Below, in pieces: positions 48,201 through 57,301 of a DNA stretch of 64,000 nt. The notes under the pieces were generated by a model. That model was not told the DNA's origin, did no database searches, and saw nothing but the letters and a program-made list of their open reading frames with translations. Every line of letters begins with the position of its first letter. Positions within the stretch are counted from its first letter, which is position 1. Source of the stretch: Pirellulaceae bacterium (GTDB lineage Bacteria > Planctomycetota > Planctomycetia > Pirellulales > Pirellulaceae). The DNA lies in NCBI GenBank assembly GCA_026004795.1, contig BPJV01000011.1:62001-126000 (forward strand), read 5' to 3'. Made by a program: the position numbers and the translations under genes.

Positions 48201-48484
48201 TCATCGGCATCAGTAATCCGTTGCCACAGCAGACTCTGATCGGGATCCCCCGGCACCACCACTCCTGAGTTGCCGTCGGTACCGTATAGGCCGGCCGGCT
48301 GATCCAGCCGAAGGTCCGCCTCGCGAGTATGTTCATCGGGCCCATGACATTGAAAACAATGGTTCGAGAGGATGGGACGAACGTCGCGTATAAAGTCGAC
48401 CTCCTCGCCCCCCAGAACTGCCGCCACCAACAATGGGACCAAGCCAATCGCCGCGACGGAGTATGTCCAACATCCACTTCCCAT
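45230..48484 (-). CDS. PSCyt1/PSCyt2/PSD1 (DUF1549/DUF1553) cytochrome-domain protein, exported
   Basis: A 1084-residue planctomycete-type protein. A signal peptide ([19 protein letters not shown]) precedes the PSCyt1 domain ([34 protein letters not shown]) with a c-type heme motif Cys43-x2-Cys46-His47. A DUF1549 block ([41 protein letters not shown]... and [41 protein letters not shown]) and a C-terminal DUF1553/PSD1 block ([35 protein letters not shown]) follow. The family is abundant in planctomycetes and thought to take part in extracytoplasmic oxidation of sugars or other substrates; activity is not proven. It is divergent from the symporter. The DUF1501 partner often seen next to these genes is absent here. 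Confidence 0.93.
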   Translation of the reverse strand: [1084 protein letters not shown]

Positions 48485-48604
48485 ATCCTAGGATCCGTTC
48501 CGCTATACCTGTCATCTCATGGTCGACCGCATCTGTGGTGATTATAAACAGAACCTTGTCCATGGTTCATGCGCATCGACAGGCCATAGCAAAGGATAGG
48601 CACA

Positions 48605-50066
48605 ATGCATGGAATTTGGCTGGTGATTCTAGCCATTGTCCTGGCGTTCTACGTCATCGGACTGTTGGGGCTGGGATGGTGGTTCAGCCAACGTGAGCAC
48701 ACGGCGGAAGACTTTCTCGTGGCGGGAAGACGTCTGCCGTGCTGGTTGACGACGTTTTCTCTGATAGCCACTTGGTACGGTGCGGGAACCTTGTTGACAG
48801 TCGCCGATGAGGTGCGCGAAGTGGGTTGGACGGCTGCCCTCATGGATCCGGTGGGAGCCGGTCTGTGCCTGGCCCTGGCCGGCTGGTGGATCGCGGCCCC
48901 TCTGTGGCGCATGAATTTGCTCACCGTGGGCGACTTTTTTAAGCAGCGTTACCATCGCTCGGTGGAAATCGCGGCGGCCTTGGTGTTGATACCAAGCTAT
49001 TTTGGCTGGATCGCCGCCCAGTTCGTGGCATTGGCAGCGTTGTTGAATCACTTTTTCAGCATCCCCCTTTCGCTGGGACTGCTGACGGTGGCCATTGTCG
49101 GCACCGGCTATACCGTGCTAGGAGGGATGTGGGCGGTGGCTGCTACCGACGCCGTGCAGCTCGGTTGTGTTTTAGCAGGTGTCGGCATGCTGGGCTGGCT
49201 GGCAGTGGACATGACGACCGCTGCCGACCTGCTGGAAGGGCTGCAGTTTGTCCCCGCAGAAGGGGAGGATCCTGCACGGCTCACCGTCATCCTCGATGCC
49301 CTGGTCATCGGGGCGTTAGGCAACCTGTGCGGTCAGGATCTTATTCAACGGATCTTGTCCGCCCGCTCGCCGCAAGACGCGCGGCGTGCCTGTCAGATGG
49401 CGACCATCGCCTACCTTGTTTTTGGTCTGATTCCGATCTTCCTCGGCGCCGTGGGGGCCGCCCACGGCATGCGCGACGGTTCGGTGGTTATGTCGCTGGC
49501 CGAACATTTGATGCATCCCGCGGCGTTGATCGTCTTCGTGGTCGCGGTGGGTGTCCGCAGTGCTGTCCACGATCGACAGTGCCATCCTCGCGCCCGCCAG
49601 CGTGATGGCGCAGAATCTTGCTCCTCGGTCCTGGCATCAACGATGGAGTAGCCTGGCCGTCAACCGCTGCTGCGTGGTTCTCGTCGCCGGTTTGTCCTTA
49701 GCAATCGCCTACGCAGGACAGGACGCTTATGAACTTCTAGAAAGCGCCTATTCGCTGACGCTGGTTGGTCTACTCGTCCCTTTTCTAGGAGGGATATGGA
49801 GCCGGCGCGGCACCAGCGGCGCAGCGCTTGCCTCCTTGGGACTCGGCGTGACTCTATGGGTGACTGCCGAGCAATTCGGGCTGTCCGACCACGGCACTCT
49901 CCGGCTCGGCCGATGGTCCTTTCCGTGGCCAGGCGTCATCGGTATCGTGGGCGTCACCGCCGTGCTGTATGCCTTCTTGTCGTCACTACCTTCCCTGTTC
50001 CATGACGAGCGACGTCGCCTAAGGAGCACCAGCAGCGACCACCCCCCCGAGGGCCAGGAAGCCTGA
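48605..50066 (+). pseudogene. Sodium:solute symporter, interrupted by one frameshift
   Basis: The first frame (48605-49651) carries an SSS-family N-terminus with transmembrane segments from residue 5, the GRRLPCWLTTFSLIATWYGAGTLL motif and sodium-site regions. It then loses sense after FVVAVG. The second frame (from about 49551 to 50066) continues with SAVLSTIDSAILAPASVMAQNLAPR, the family's next helix, and four more hydrophobic segments. Removing one G from the GGG at 49549-49551 joins the two frames into about 486 residues, the usual SSS length. The gene is therefore either a recent pseudogene or a sequencing error. It would import a small solute with sodium. It is divergent from the PSD1 gene, a pairing that suggests shared substrate use. 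Confidence 0.85.
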
Positions 50067-50087
50067 CTGCACCCCCGGGGTGCAGTC
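50065..50087. terminator. Perfect hairpin at the convergent ends of symporter and small exported protein genes
   Basis: GACTGCACCCC and its exact complement GGGGTGCAGTC flank a single central C. The first arm begins inside the symporter stop codon and the opposing gene ends at 50114. It probably acts as a bidirectional terminator, although no T-tract follows. Confidence 0.6.
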
Positions 50088-50113
50088 GGCCAATGGCTTG
50101 CCCATGAGAGAGC

Positions 50114-50470
50114 CTACCAATACCACATCGCTCCCCCGGGATACTTGATCATCACCCCGCGCGACGGGATGTAATAGGTTGGCGTGGTGGTGGATAGATG
50201 CGTGGCATTGATCGTGGGGCGCAATGGTGAATGCCCGATCCAACGATACCACTCCATGCGCAGCGCGCGCTGTTCCGCTTGCATGCGCGCCATTTGCTGG
50301 GCGAAGGTCAGCGGCTTCGATTCGGCTAGCGACTCGGCAGCGCTCAGGGGCATGGGAGCCGGAGAGATCGCCGGACCGCTTTCCTCCTGGGCAAGCGCCT
50401 GGCGGCCCCCGACACCAATCCATACGGCGAACAATACGAAGCTGGCGAGCAATTGGCGTTTCGGATTCAT
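50114..50470 (-). CDS. Small exported protein of unknown function
   Basis: A 118-residue product with a signal peptide (LLASFVLFAVWIGVGGRQALAQ) and a helical middle (LTFAQQMARMQAEQRALRMEWYRWIGHSPLRPTINA). The C-terminus ends in the aromatic stretch YYIPSRGVMIKYPGGAMWYW. ATG 50470 has an AAGG upstream; longer frames starting at 50593 lack signal-like N-termini. No family is recognised. The next gene on this strand lies 611 bases upstream, and the symporter downstream is convergent, so it is probably monocistronic. Confidence 0.72.
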   Translation of the reverse strand: MNPKRQLLASFVLFAVWIGVGGRQALAQEESGPAISPAPMPLSAAESLAESKPLTFAQQMARMQAEQRALRMEWYRWIGHSPLRPTINATHLSTTTPTYYIPSRGVMIKYPGGAMWYW

Positions 50471-51081
50471 GGAGTTGTACCTTCGGCTAGTGAGAGTGAT
50501 CGGTTGGAAAGTGCCCCTAGGCGCTTCGTGCGACCGATCGTGGAGCGGTACCTGAGGGAGCAACGAGTCGCTGACACCGAGGCAGGAAAGCACTTTACTG
50601 TCTTTCCAGGTATCGCTCGGCCGAAGGAGAAAGCTTTGCTCGCAATCGCTGCCATAGTCGAACTAGCGAGCAATCGCTGTTGGGACACAACAACTGGCAA
50701 GTATTTACCAGGTGGGAAGCTGACACCCGTTCGATCGTTTCCCACGGATCGCCCGTCAAGTCGGACGGCGCAAACCATACCGCCAGTGGGGGAACCTGCC
50801 GCCGGTGCCAGTGCGAGTATCCCGCCTCCACGGCCCATCGCGGCGAGCTGATGGGCTGATGGGAGGCCGATCATCGCCGCGCAGAGCCGAGCGCCATGAC
50901 GATAGCTCTGGTGGAGCGCCACGCAACGGCCAGCGCCCTCCGGCGGTCAGTTGCCTCTCGGAGACGGCATCGCCGGCACGGCAGCATGCCGCCTCCCTCG
51001 GCTGGCAAGCCTCGGTGGCTTCCCTTGCTCAGCCGCGGTCAGCCACGCGCGAGGAAGGTCAGGTAGCAGGTAGCCAACCGG
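50471..51081. other. Gene-free stretch upstream of the small exported protein gene
   Basis: About 610 bases, following the end of the terpene-cyclase-repeat gene on the same strand. No promoter, RNA gene or repeat was recognised; short frames on both strands have no family resemblance. Confidence 0.45.
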
Positions 51082-52214
51082 TCAAGGACGGCAATGAGAC
51101 AGGGCGAGCAAAGCATAGGCGGTGACCAGGTTCGGGTCCCCTTCCATCCACCGCGTGGTGGAATTGACCCAGCTACCGTCCTCTTGCTGCAACTCCGCCA
51201 GCTTCTGCCGCAACTCGGCCTTCCAGTCGTGCGACGTCCCTTGCGCATCCTCGAACGACGGATCGCCGAAAGCATCCAGCGCTTTGGCCATCGTCTGGTA
51301 ATAGTAATAGAGCCCCTGTTTCCCGACGCCAGGGTTGGACTCCAAGTCGTAGTGCCGGCGCAGGAAATCGACCGCTGCTTTCACCCGTGGATCATCCTTC
51401 TCAACTCCAGCGTAGATCATGCTCTTCAGGCCGGCATAGGTCATCGAACCGTAGCTGCGCAAGCCCCCCTCTGGAGTCGTCTCTGCCTTCGTCTCTCCTC
51501 CTGCAGCAACCGTGTAGTAGAAGCCACCATCATTGATCTTGGCCGCAAACTCCGTGTCGTTGTACGGCGACTCCAGATTCTGACAGCGCGACACAAAGAT
51601 CAATGCTTTTCGAATCGCTGGATCGTCCTCTCCACGTCCCAACGACTTGAGGGCATCGACCAAGAAACTGGTGTTCGAAAGATCGGGGCGGGACTTGCTG
51701 CCATAACCTGCTCCCCCGTATCGCACATCGCTCGGATCCACCCCTTCACTCTCATCCCATTGCAGGTGTTTGACAAAGCTCTCGGCCCGCTCCAGGATCT
51801 CGTCGTATCGCCCATCCGTATTGGCCTTGGCCAACGCCATAATGGCAATGCAAGTGTCGTAATTGCGATGTAGCGAGTCGGACTTGTAGATGCCACCATC
51901 GGCCTGAACATGCTGCGTCAAGTAGTCCCAACGCCTTCTTCACCATGGGATCCTCGGGCGGCACACCGACCGCTAGCAGCCCCGCCGCTACCAAGCCCGG
52001 TGGGACCGATACCCGTCTGCGGCGAGAACGAACCATCAGCACGCTGGCCCCGCACGCGAAGATACTCGATGGCCCGATCCACCATCTGCTGCCACTGCTG
52101 CTGTTCCCTCGACTGCTCCTCACCATAGGTGTGCCGCGGGCTGCCCACCAACACGGCCCCGGCCATCCACAACACGGGTACGACTGCGATTGGACGGCGT
52201 AGCAACTGCGTCAT
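51082..52214 (-). pseudogene. Prenyltransferase/squalene-oxidase repeat protein broken by two frameshifts
   Basis: Three minus-strand frames together make one protein. The first frame (from ATG 52214) gives a signal peptide (AVVPVLWMAGAVLVGSPRHTYG) and the helix QMVDRAIEYLRVRGQRADGSFSPQTGIGPTGL. A second frame gives VAAGLLAVGVPPEDPMVKKA. The third gives WDYLTQHVQADGGIYKSDSLHRNYDTCIAIMALAKAN and the remaining repeats, including QQEDGSWVNSTTRW. Joining needs one base removed near 51992 and another near 51930, both in a TTGG context. The alpha/alpha-toroid repeats are those of terpene cyclases and related exported proteins in planctomycetes; catalytic residues cannot be assigned. It is either decayed or a sequencing artefact. 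Confidence 0.8.
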
Positions 52215-52769
52215 AAAACTCTTCTCCTTAGGTAGGGTTCCAATGGACGACTTGTCAGGGTTGTCACGTCGGCGGCACCTCTCCTTTGGGCTCCACTATC
52301 GGGACAATCCCACCGCTTACTGCCCGCGGGCTCGCCGGAAAAAAGCCCACCGCTCCGATTTCCATGCCCCATGCCGCAAAGAATCCAGCGGACAGGCACG
52401 CTTGCTTTCCAGTTATCTTTACCGGAGCAATTGCGATGCCATATTTCAAGCTTTGGGTAATATCTCCCATCACCCTCGTGCTTCTCGCTCCCGTAGGAAG
52501 CGATTACCGCGTCAGCTACCTGGGGGTATCCGCGAGGCTGCGGCAGCGCGGTGGCGGTTCTTCCGCCAGCGGTGGCGGATCGCCCACCAGCCGTCCCCCT
52601 CAGCCTGCTCACCGGAACAGGTCGAACGAATGGATCTGGCGTGCGGGTACCGTGGAACGTCCCAGCATCCCGAAGTACGCGACCGGTTGCGGCGGCGTCG
52701 GCTCTGACGTCGCCTGCAGGAGGATCGTTCGTCCACCCATGCCGATAGCGATGGTCTGCGACGTAGGAT
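52215..52769. other. Gene-free stretch between PQQ-propeller and terpene-cyclase-repeat genes
   Basis: About 550 bases. The plus-strand frame 52286-53026 runs into and antisense to the propeller gene and has no family resemblance. No terminator with a T-tract was found. Confidence 0.45.
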
Positions 52770-55700
52770 CTACCTCCATACTACAGTCGGTTCGGCCCGC
52801 GAATGGGAACCTTTCGCAACGTATAAGCCAGTTCGCCGGTACGAAGATCGACAAGAGCGAGAGTCAAGTAGGGAACATTGGATGTAGAACTCTCGATCCG
52901 AAATGCCAACATGAACGGCGAATTGCGGGCTTGCCCTTTCGGGAAATACATCCAGAACAGCGCGGCGGGCTCGCGCCCACAGTAGTCGACCATCCGCGAT
53001 ATGCATCGCGTGAATCCAGCCATTGACGGGATGAAAATCACGGGAAATGGAATCCATATTCAACACTCGCGGCGGCGGATTGTCGTAGGTGGCTCGACTG
53101 AGCACCAGCAAGCGATCGCCGAATCGCTGTAACGCGATATCGTTCAAATCAGCATCCACCTCAGTGTGATGAGCCTGGTAAACACCGGTAACCAAATCCC
53201 AATAGTGCAGCGTGCCAGTAGGCTCCAGGACGACGAGAAACCGCTCCTCGAGCGTGGCCGCGCGGGCACCGCGCTGCAATGCGATGATTTTCGGCTCAGC
53301 GTTCGTGTCAAAGGGATTCCATAGGCGCAACGTGGGCCGCAGGGTAGCCGTGGATTGGATGCTGGGGCCACTGGCGGCGGCCGCCTGCTGTTCACGATAA
53401 TCGATCATCCACGGCCCGGCAGAGAACCAGTGCTCCCAGAAACCGGCGTGCTTGAACTCGCGCAGCTTGGTTCCATCCCGGGCATCAAGTACCAGCACCC
53501 GCGCCATCGAGGGATCGACGACCGCCAACTCGTCTCCCCGGTGGGATACACGAATCCGGTCGTCAAAGCCCGATCGTCTCCACAGTTGTTTGCCCGTATA
53601 GGGATCCAGCCCCATCAAGGTACCGGCGGTGTACAACATCAGCGCGTGCGGTGTCAACGGCCCTACCTCGATGCGGCGACCATTGGACTCGCGGCGGTAA
53701 ATCTGCACCCCGAAGGAGGTGTTGACGGGAGTGGGATTGGGCATCCCGAACGGCGTGCGCGGCCCTGCTGCCGGGTGCACCAACGATTGACGCCACAGCA
53801 GTGCTTCCTGCCCCGTCTGGAATCCGTGGTACAAATTGATGCCGAGAATTTCGGAGCTGGTTTCCAGCAAGAGCAATCCGCCGCGTACCCATGCTCTGGT
53901 GAACACATCATTGTTGTCCGCAGAAGCGCGGTCGATGGGAATATGAGCGACGTCTTCACCGTTTTGATTGATCACCACTAGCACGTCGCCGGCGATACGC
54001 AGCTGAAATTCGGGGCGCCCATAGCGTTGGTGGACGACCGGCACGCTGATGCCCGGAGAAAAGGAAGGGCGGTCTTGCACGATACTCAGCTGGACGACGC
54101 GCCCGCTGGGCCACGTCAGCGACTTGGCATCGCCAGCGCTGCTGTCCCCCGTCGTTGGCGTAGTCGCCGCCCCATCGTCAATCCCTCGATTGCGTTGCCC
54201 GGTCCGCCCACGGACCCCCAGCAAGGTTTGATCCCAAAAAGTTGGTCGCCCTAGCAGTCTCTGCGCCCGCTCACGAATAGGAGAATTCCCCCCGGCCACC
54301 AAGGGAACCAACAGTCTCTCCGCTCCCACAGGATCTCCGTAGGCCGCCATCGCATCGCCGGCAGTCGGCGGCCACAACCCTTCCGCCATGGCAATGATCT
54401 GCGTCTGAGCATAAGGGTGCCAGTTGAAGTACTGCAGCAATTGTTGCCGCAGCGGTCCCATCAAGCGCTGGCCTCGTCCCAGCGCTTCGTCGACGATCGC
54501 GTCCATCGCCCGGCGCTGTGCTGGACTGGCTGCCTGATACGCTTGAGCCAATTGGGTAGCCAGCCAACGGTCCGTATCCACCGAGTAATCCGCTTCGATC
54601 TCCATCTCCGCCGTGCGCCGGCGGATGCTCCCAGGCATGGCCATGGTGCGATGGTCGACCAACTCCATCAGGTGCAAGAAGGCATCCCAGTGCTGCCCGG
54701 CGCGAATGTTTCCTACCGCCAACCACTGCAAGAATTCAGACCGCTGCGGGCCGTCGATGGCCAAACCACGGTACTGTGCGGCGGCCTGACGATAAACGTC
54801 GAAATCTTTCTTCAGCCCCTGCATCAACGTTTCGATCAATAGAAACCGCGTATCGATGTCTTCCGCATCGATCGCCATCGATTGACGCAATAGCGCGAAC
54901 GCTTCATCGATCCTGCCATCGGCCAGGGCCAACTGGGCTTTTTGGTTCAGTCCCCACGTGTCCTGCGGATTGGCCGCCAATCGCTGGGCAACTTCCTCGG
55001 CCAAATGATCGCGCGTGTAGAAGGCGGCCAACCGTGCACCGGCCAGCGAAAGAAGCGACCCACGATGGACGACAAGGTTTCCCAACTCCCGGTCGACGAC
55101 CACCTGATCGACGACCCGACCACGCTTCCCGTCAATCTTGATCAACAGGCCACCTCGGAGCGGAACCAGGATCCCATCGGGCAGGCTTACTCCTCGGCCT
55201 GCTAACCGCGCCCGCTCGGGATAGGCTACTTCCCACGCAAGCGTTTGTGTTGACAGATCCACGGCAAAGGCGCGTTGATCCCCGACCACGATCAGGGCTC
55301 CGTCCTGGATTCCTGCCAGATACCGGCCATCCTCGCGCCGTTGAGGCGGAAGTACCATTTCCCCGGTGAGCGCGTCGACAACGAAGAACACATTCGACTC
55401 GGGAGGACTGAAGGCGACCAGACCATCCGCGGCGATCGCCCCCACATCGATCCAGGTGGGAACCAAGGGATGGTGATCGCGCGTATCGTAACCACCGAAG
55501 GCTCCACGGGGAAACTGCAATGGATTGGTGGCCGTGGCGTCCGCATCATACGCCAGCCCCCACAACAATCGCCGTGTAGGCAGGTCGACCGCCACGATGG
55601 CACCAGCCCCGGTAGGGCAAATCACCACACCATCGGCGATCGTGGGCGATAACGATTGACTGCGTCGTGAGTTATCGAATCGCAATTGGCGATACAGCGG

Positions 55701-57272
55701 ATGCACCAGCTGCTGCGACCAGGCTAATCTCCCGTCGCGCGCACGTAACACGACCAAGCGCGTCTCTCCATTGGACTCCCCGATGACGAACAGCTGGCCA
55801 CCGTAGGGCAGAGGCGGCCCCAAGAAATAGATCCCCGCCAATGGATCCTCCCCTTCCTCGTCAGGAGGCCCTCCCACTTGCCACAGTATTTTCCCCTCCT
55901 CGCTGATGCTAATCGCCTGCAATCGATTGTGCATGGCCAAACCGGTGGGCATCCCCGCCTCTGCCGCCGTCTCGGTCGTGATGTAATAGAGCCGCTCACC
56001 ATCGGCGCTGAAGCGACCGAAGGCGGAATCACTCCACACCCTCTCCGCGAGGGTTTCCGCTGGGTCGGCCTCCAGTCCATACCCCGCCGACGGCGTGATG
56101 CCCCCCAGTTTTACCGGTGCAGCATATTGATAAAAAGCCCATTGGGTGAGCCCCGTCTCCAGATCGACCGCCATGACTTCACCGTCGGTCGTTTTGGCCA
56201 ACACGGTCTTGCCCACCACTCGGGGTTCCAACCGCGTCAGGAGGACGCGATCGGCCTGCGTTTCCCGCTCGGCGATCTGCATCAATCGCTCCTGTTCGGG
56301 CAAACTACCATGCAGCACCTTTTCCCACCGCACGTTCGGCAGGGGCATGCTGGTATCGACCACTGCATTGCGTCGGGCGTTGCCACCTTGGACCAGCCAG
56401 TCATCGACCGAGCGATCGTCGAGCACCGGTTCGGTCAATCGCCGCAAGGCGTCCACGATCGTGGCACGGTCAACCTCGGCCGACAATTCGATACGTCGCC
56501 CCGCGATGGTCCAACGGGCCCCCGGAAACGCTTCCCGCGTCTGCTCCACGATGGCCGCCGCCCGAGACAAATCGTTGGCCAGCACCCAACATTGACTGGT
56601 CGCCAATCCTAAATCGGCTCCCCAACGCTGCCGTGCCGTTGGCGTCTCCCACAAGCGAGTCAACAGCACGGCCGCGGCCAGAGGATGGCCCCGCTGCAGC
56701 CTCTCCTCGGCCAACAGAATCATCGCTTCATAAGCGGCCGATGTGTGCGGGAACTGCCGCACCACCGCTTCCAAATCGACCACCGAGCGTTTCTCGATTG
56801 CTTGCGCTAACACCTGTTTGGCGGTCACTCCAAACTGCAACTCCAAGACCTCGCGTCCGGGCGGGGGCAATTCCCCCAACAGTTGGCGAGCCCGGCCCTT
56901 GATCGACTGGTTGTAGTAACCACGTCGGTGGGGTTGTAGAAAAAAATCCTGGCCGCGCAAGTCGGGAGGCAGATCCTCGTTGGTCTCATCCAATAAAGTC
57001 CCCAAGGCCTCGATCGCTTCGCTGAATCGCCCCTCGCGCAGCGCTTGTTCGCCTTCGCTAAGCAAGCGTACCAGGGGGCGCGGCGCGGTAAGGAAAATGG
57101 CGTCATCTCGATCGACCGTGGGGGCGCCGAAGATGTTTTGCGCCTGCGCAGGGTGTGCCCCTCCTAGAAGCGCCGCCAGCAAGGGAAGCGCCACGACCAT
57201 CAACCACCTTACCGCTCCATCCAGTTGACACCCACACCTTCTGGCTGTGCCCCTGCAGTACGCCCTGTGCAT
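52770..57272 (-). CDS. Giant PQQ-type beta-propeller protein, exported
   Basis: A 1500-residue exported protein. The signal peptide (WLMVVALPLLAALLGGAHPAQA) is preceded by basic residues. An N-terminal helical region of about 250 residues (SEGEQALREGRFSEAIEALGTLLDE...) looks TPR-like. Two blocks of PQQ-like propeller blades follow, for example GEVMAVDLETGLTQWAF, GRLAWSQQLVHPLYRQL and GTLMGLDPYTGKQLWRRSGF, separated by a TPR-like middle part. The pattern is common in large planctomycete proteins with proposed roles in envelope assembly or protein interaction. ATG 57272 with AGGGA upstream is preferred to the TTG at 57278. It starts 29 bases after the HtrA-like protease gene on the same strand, so the two are an operon. 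No enzymatic activity can be assigned. Confidence 0.88.
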   Translation of the reverse strand: MHRAYCRGTARRCGCQLDGAVRWLMVVALPLLAALLGGAHPAQAQNIFGAPTVDRDDAIFLTAPRPLVRLLSEGEQALREGRFSEAIEALGTLLDETNEDLPPDLRGQDFFLQPHRRGYYNQSIKGRARQLLGELPPPGREVLELQFGVTAKQVLAQAIEKRSVVDLEAVVRQFPHTSAAYEAMILLAEERLQRGHPLAAAVLLTRLWETPTARQRWGADLGLATSQCWVLANDLSRAAAIVEQTREAFPGARWTIAGRRIELSAEVDRATIVDALRRLTEPVLDDRSVDDWLVQGGNARRNAVVDTSMPLPNVRWEKVLHGSLPEQERLMQIAERETQADRVLLTRLEPRVVGKTVLAKTTDGEVMAVDLETGLTQWAFYQYAAPVKLGGITPSAGYGLEADPAETLAERVWSDSAFGRFSADGERLYYITTETAAEAGMPTGLAMHNRLQAISISEEGKILWQVGGPPDEEGEDPLAGIYFLGPPLPYGGQLFVIGESNGETRLVVLRARDGRLAWSQQLVHPLYRQLRFDNSRRSQSLSPTIADGVVICPTGAGAIVAVDLPTRRLLWGLAYDADATATNPLQFPRGAFGGYDTRDHHPLVPTWIDVGAIAADGLVAFSPPESNVFFVVDALTGEMVLPPQRREDGRYLAGIQDGALIVVGDQRAFAVDLSTQTLAWEVAYPERARLAGRGVSLPDGILVPLRGGLLIKIDGKRGRVVDQVVVDRELGNLVVHRGSLLSLAGARLAAFYTRDHLAEEVAQRLAANPQDTWGLNQKAQLALADGRIDEAFALLRQSMAIDAEDIDTRFLLIETLMQGLKKDFDVYRQAAAQYRGLAIDGPQRSEFLQWLAVGNIRAGQHWDAFLHLMELVDHRTMAMPGSIRRRTAEMEIEADYSVDTDRWLATQLAQAYQAASPAQRRAMDAIVDEALGRGQRLMGPLRQQLLQYFNWHPYAQTQIIAMAEGLWPPTAGDAMAAYGDPVGAERLLVPLVAGGNSPIRERAQRLLGRPTFWDQTLLGVRGRTGQRNRGIDDGAATTPTTGDSSAGDAKSLTWPSGRVVQLSIVQDRPSFSPGISVPVVHQRYGRPEFQLRIAGDVLVVINQNGEDVAHIPIDRASADNNDVFTRAWVRGGLLLLETSSEILGINLYHGFQTGQEALLWRQSLVHPAAGPRTPFGMPNPTPVNTSFGVQIYRRESNGRRIEVGPLTPHALMLYTAGTLMGLDPYTGKQLWRRSGFDDRIRVSHRGDELAVVDPSMARVLVLDARDGTKLREFKHAGFWEHWFSAGPWMIDYREQQAAAASGPSIQSTATLRPTLRLWNPFDTNAEPKIIALQRGARAATLEERFLVVLEPTGTLHYWDLVTGVYQAHHTEVDADLNDIALQRFGDRLLVLSRATYDNPPPRVLNMDSISRDFHPVNGWIHAMHIADGRLLWARARRAVLDVFPERASPQFAVHVGISDREFYIQCSLLDSRSCRSSYRRTGLYVAKGSHSRAEPTVVWR

Positions 57273-57301
57273 ATTCAAAATCCCTAATTACCAATCACCT
57301 C

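Noticed and set aside
52286-53026. 246-codon plus frame near the end of the propeller gene
   Set aside because: More than a third lies antisense to the propeller gene and there is no ribosome site or domain.
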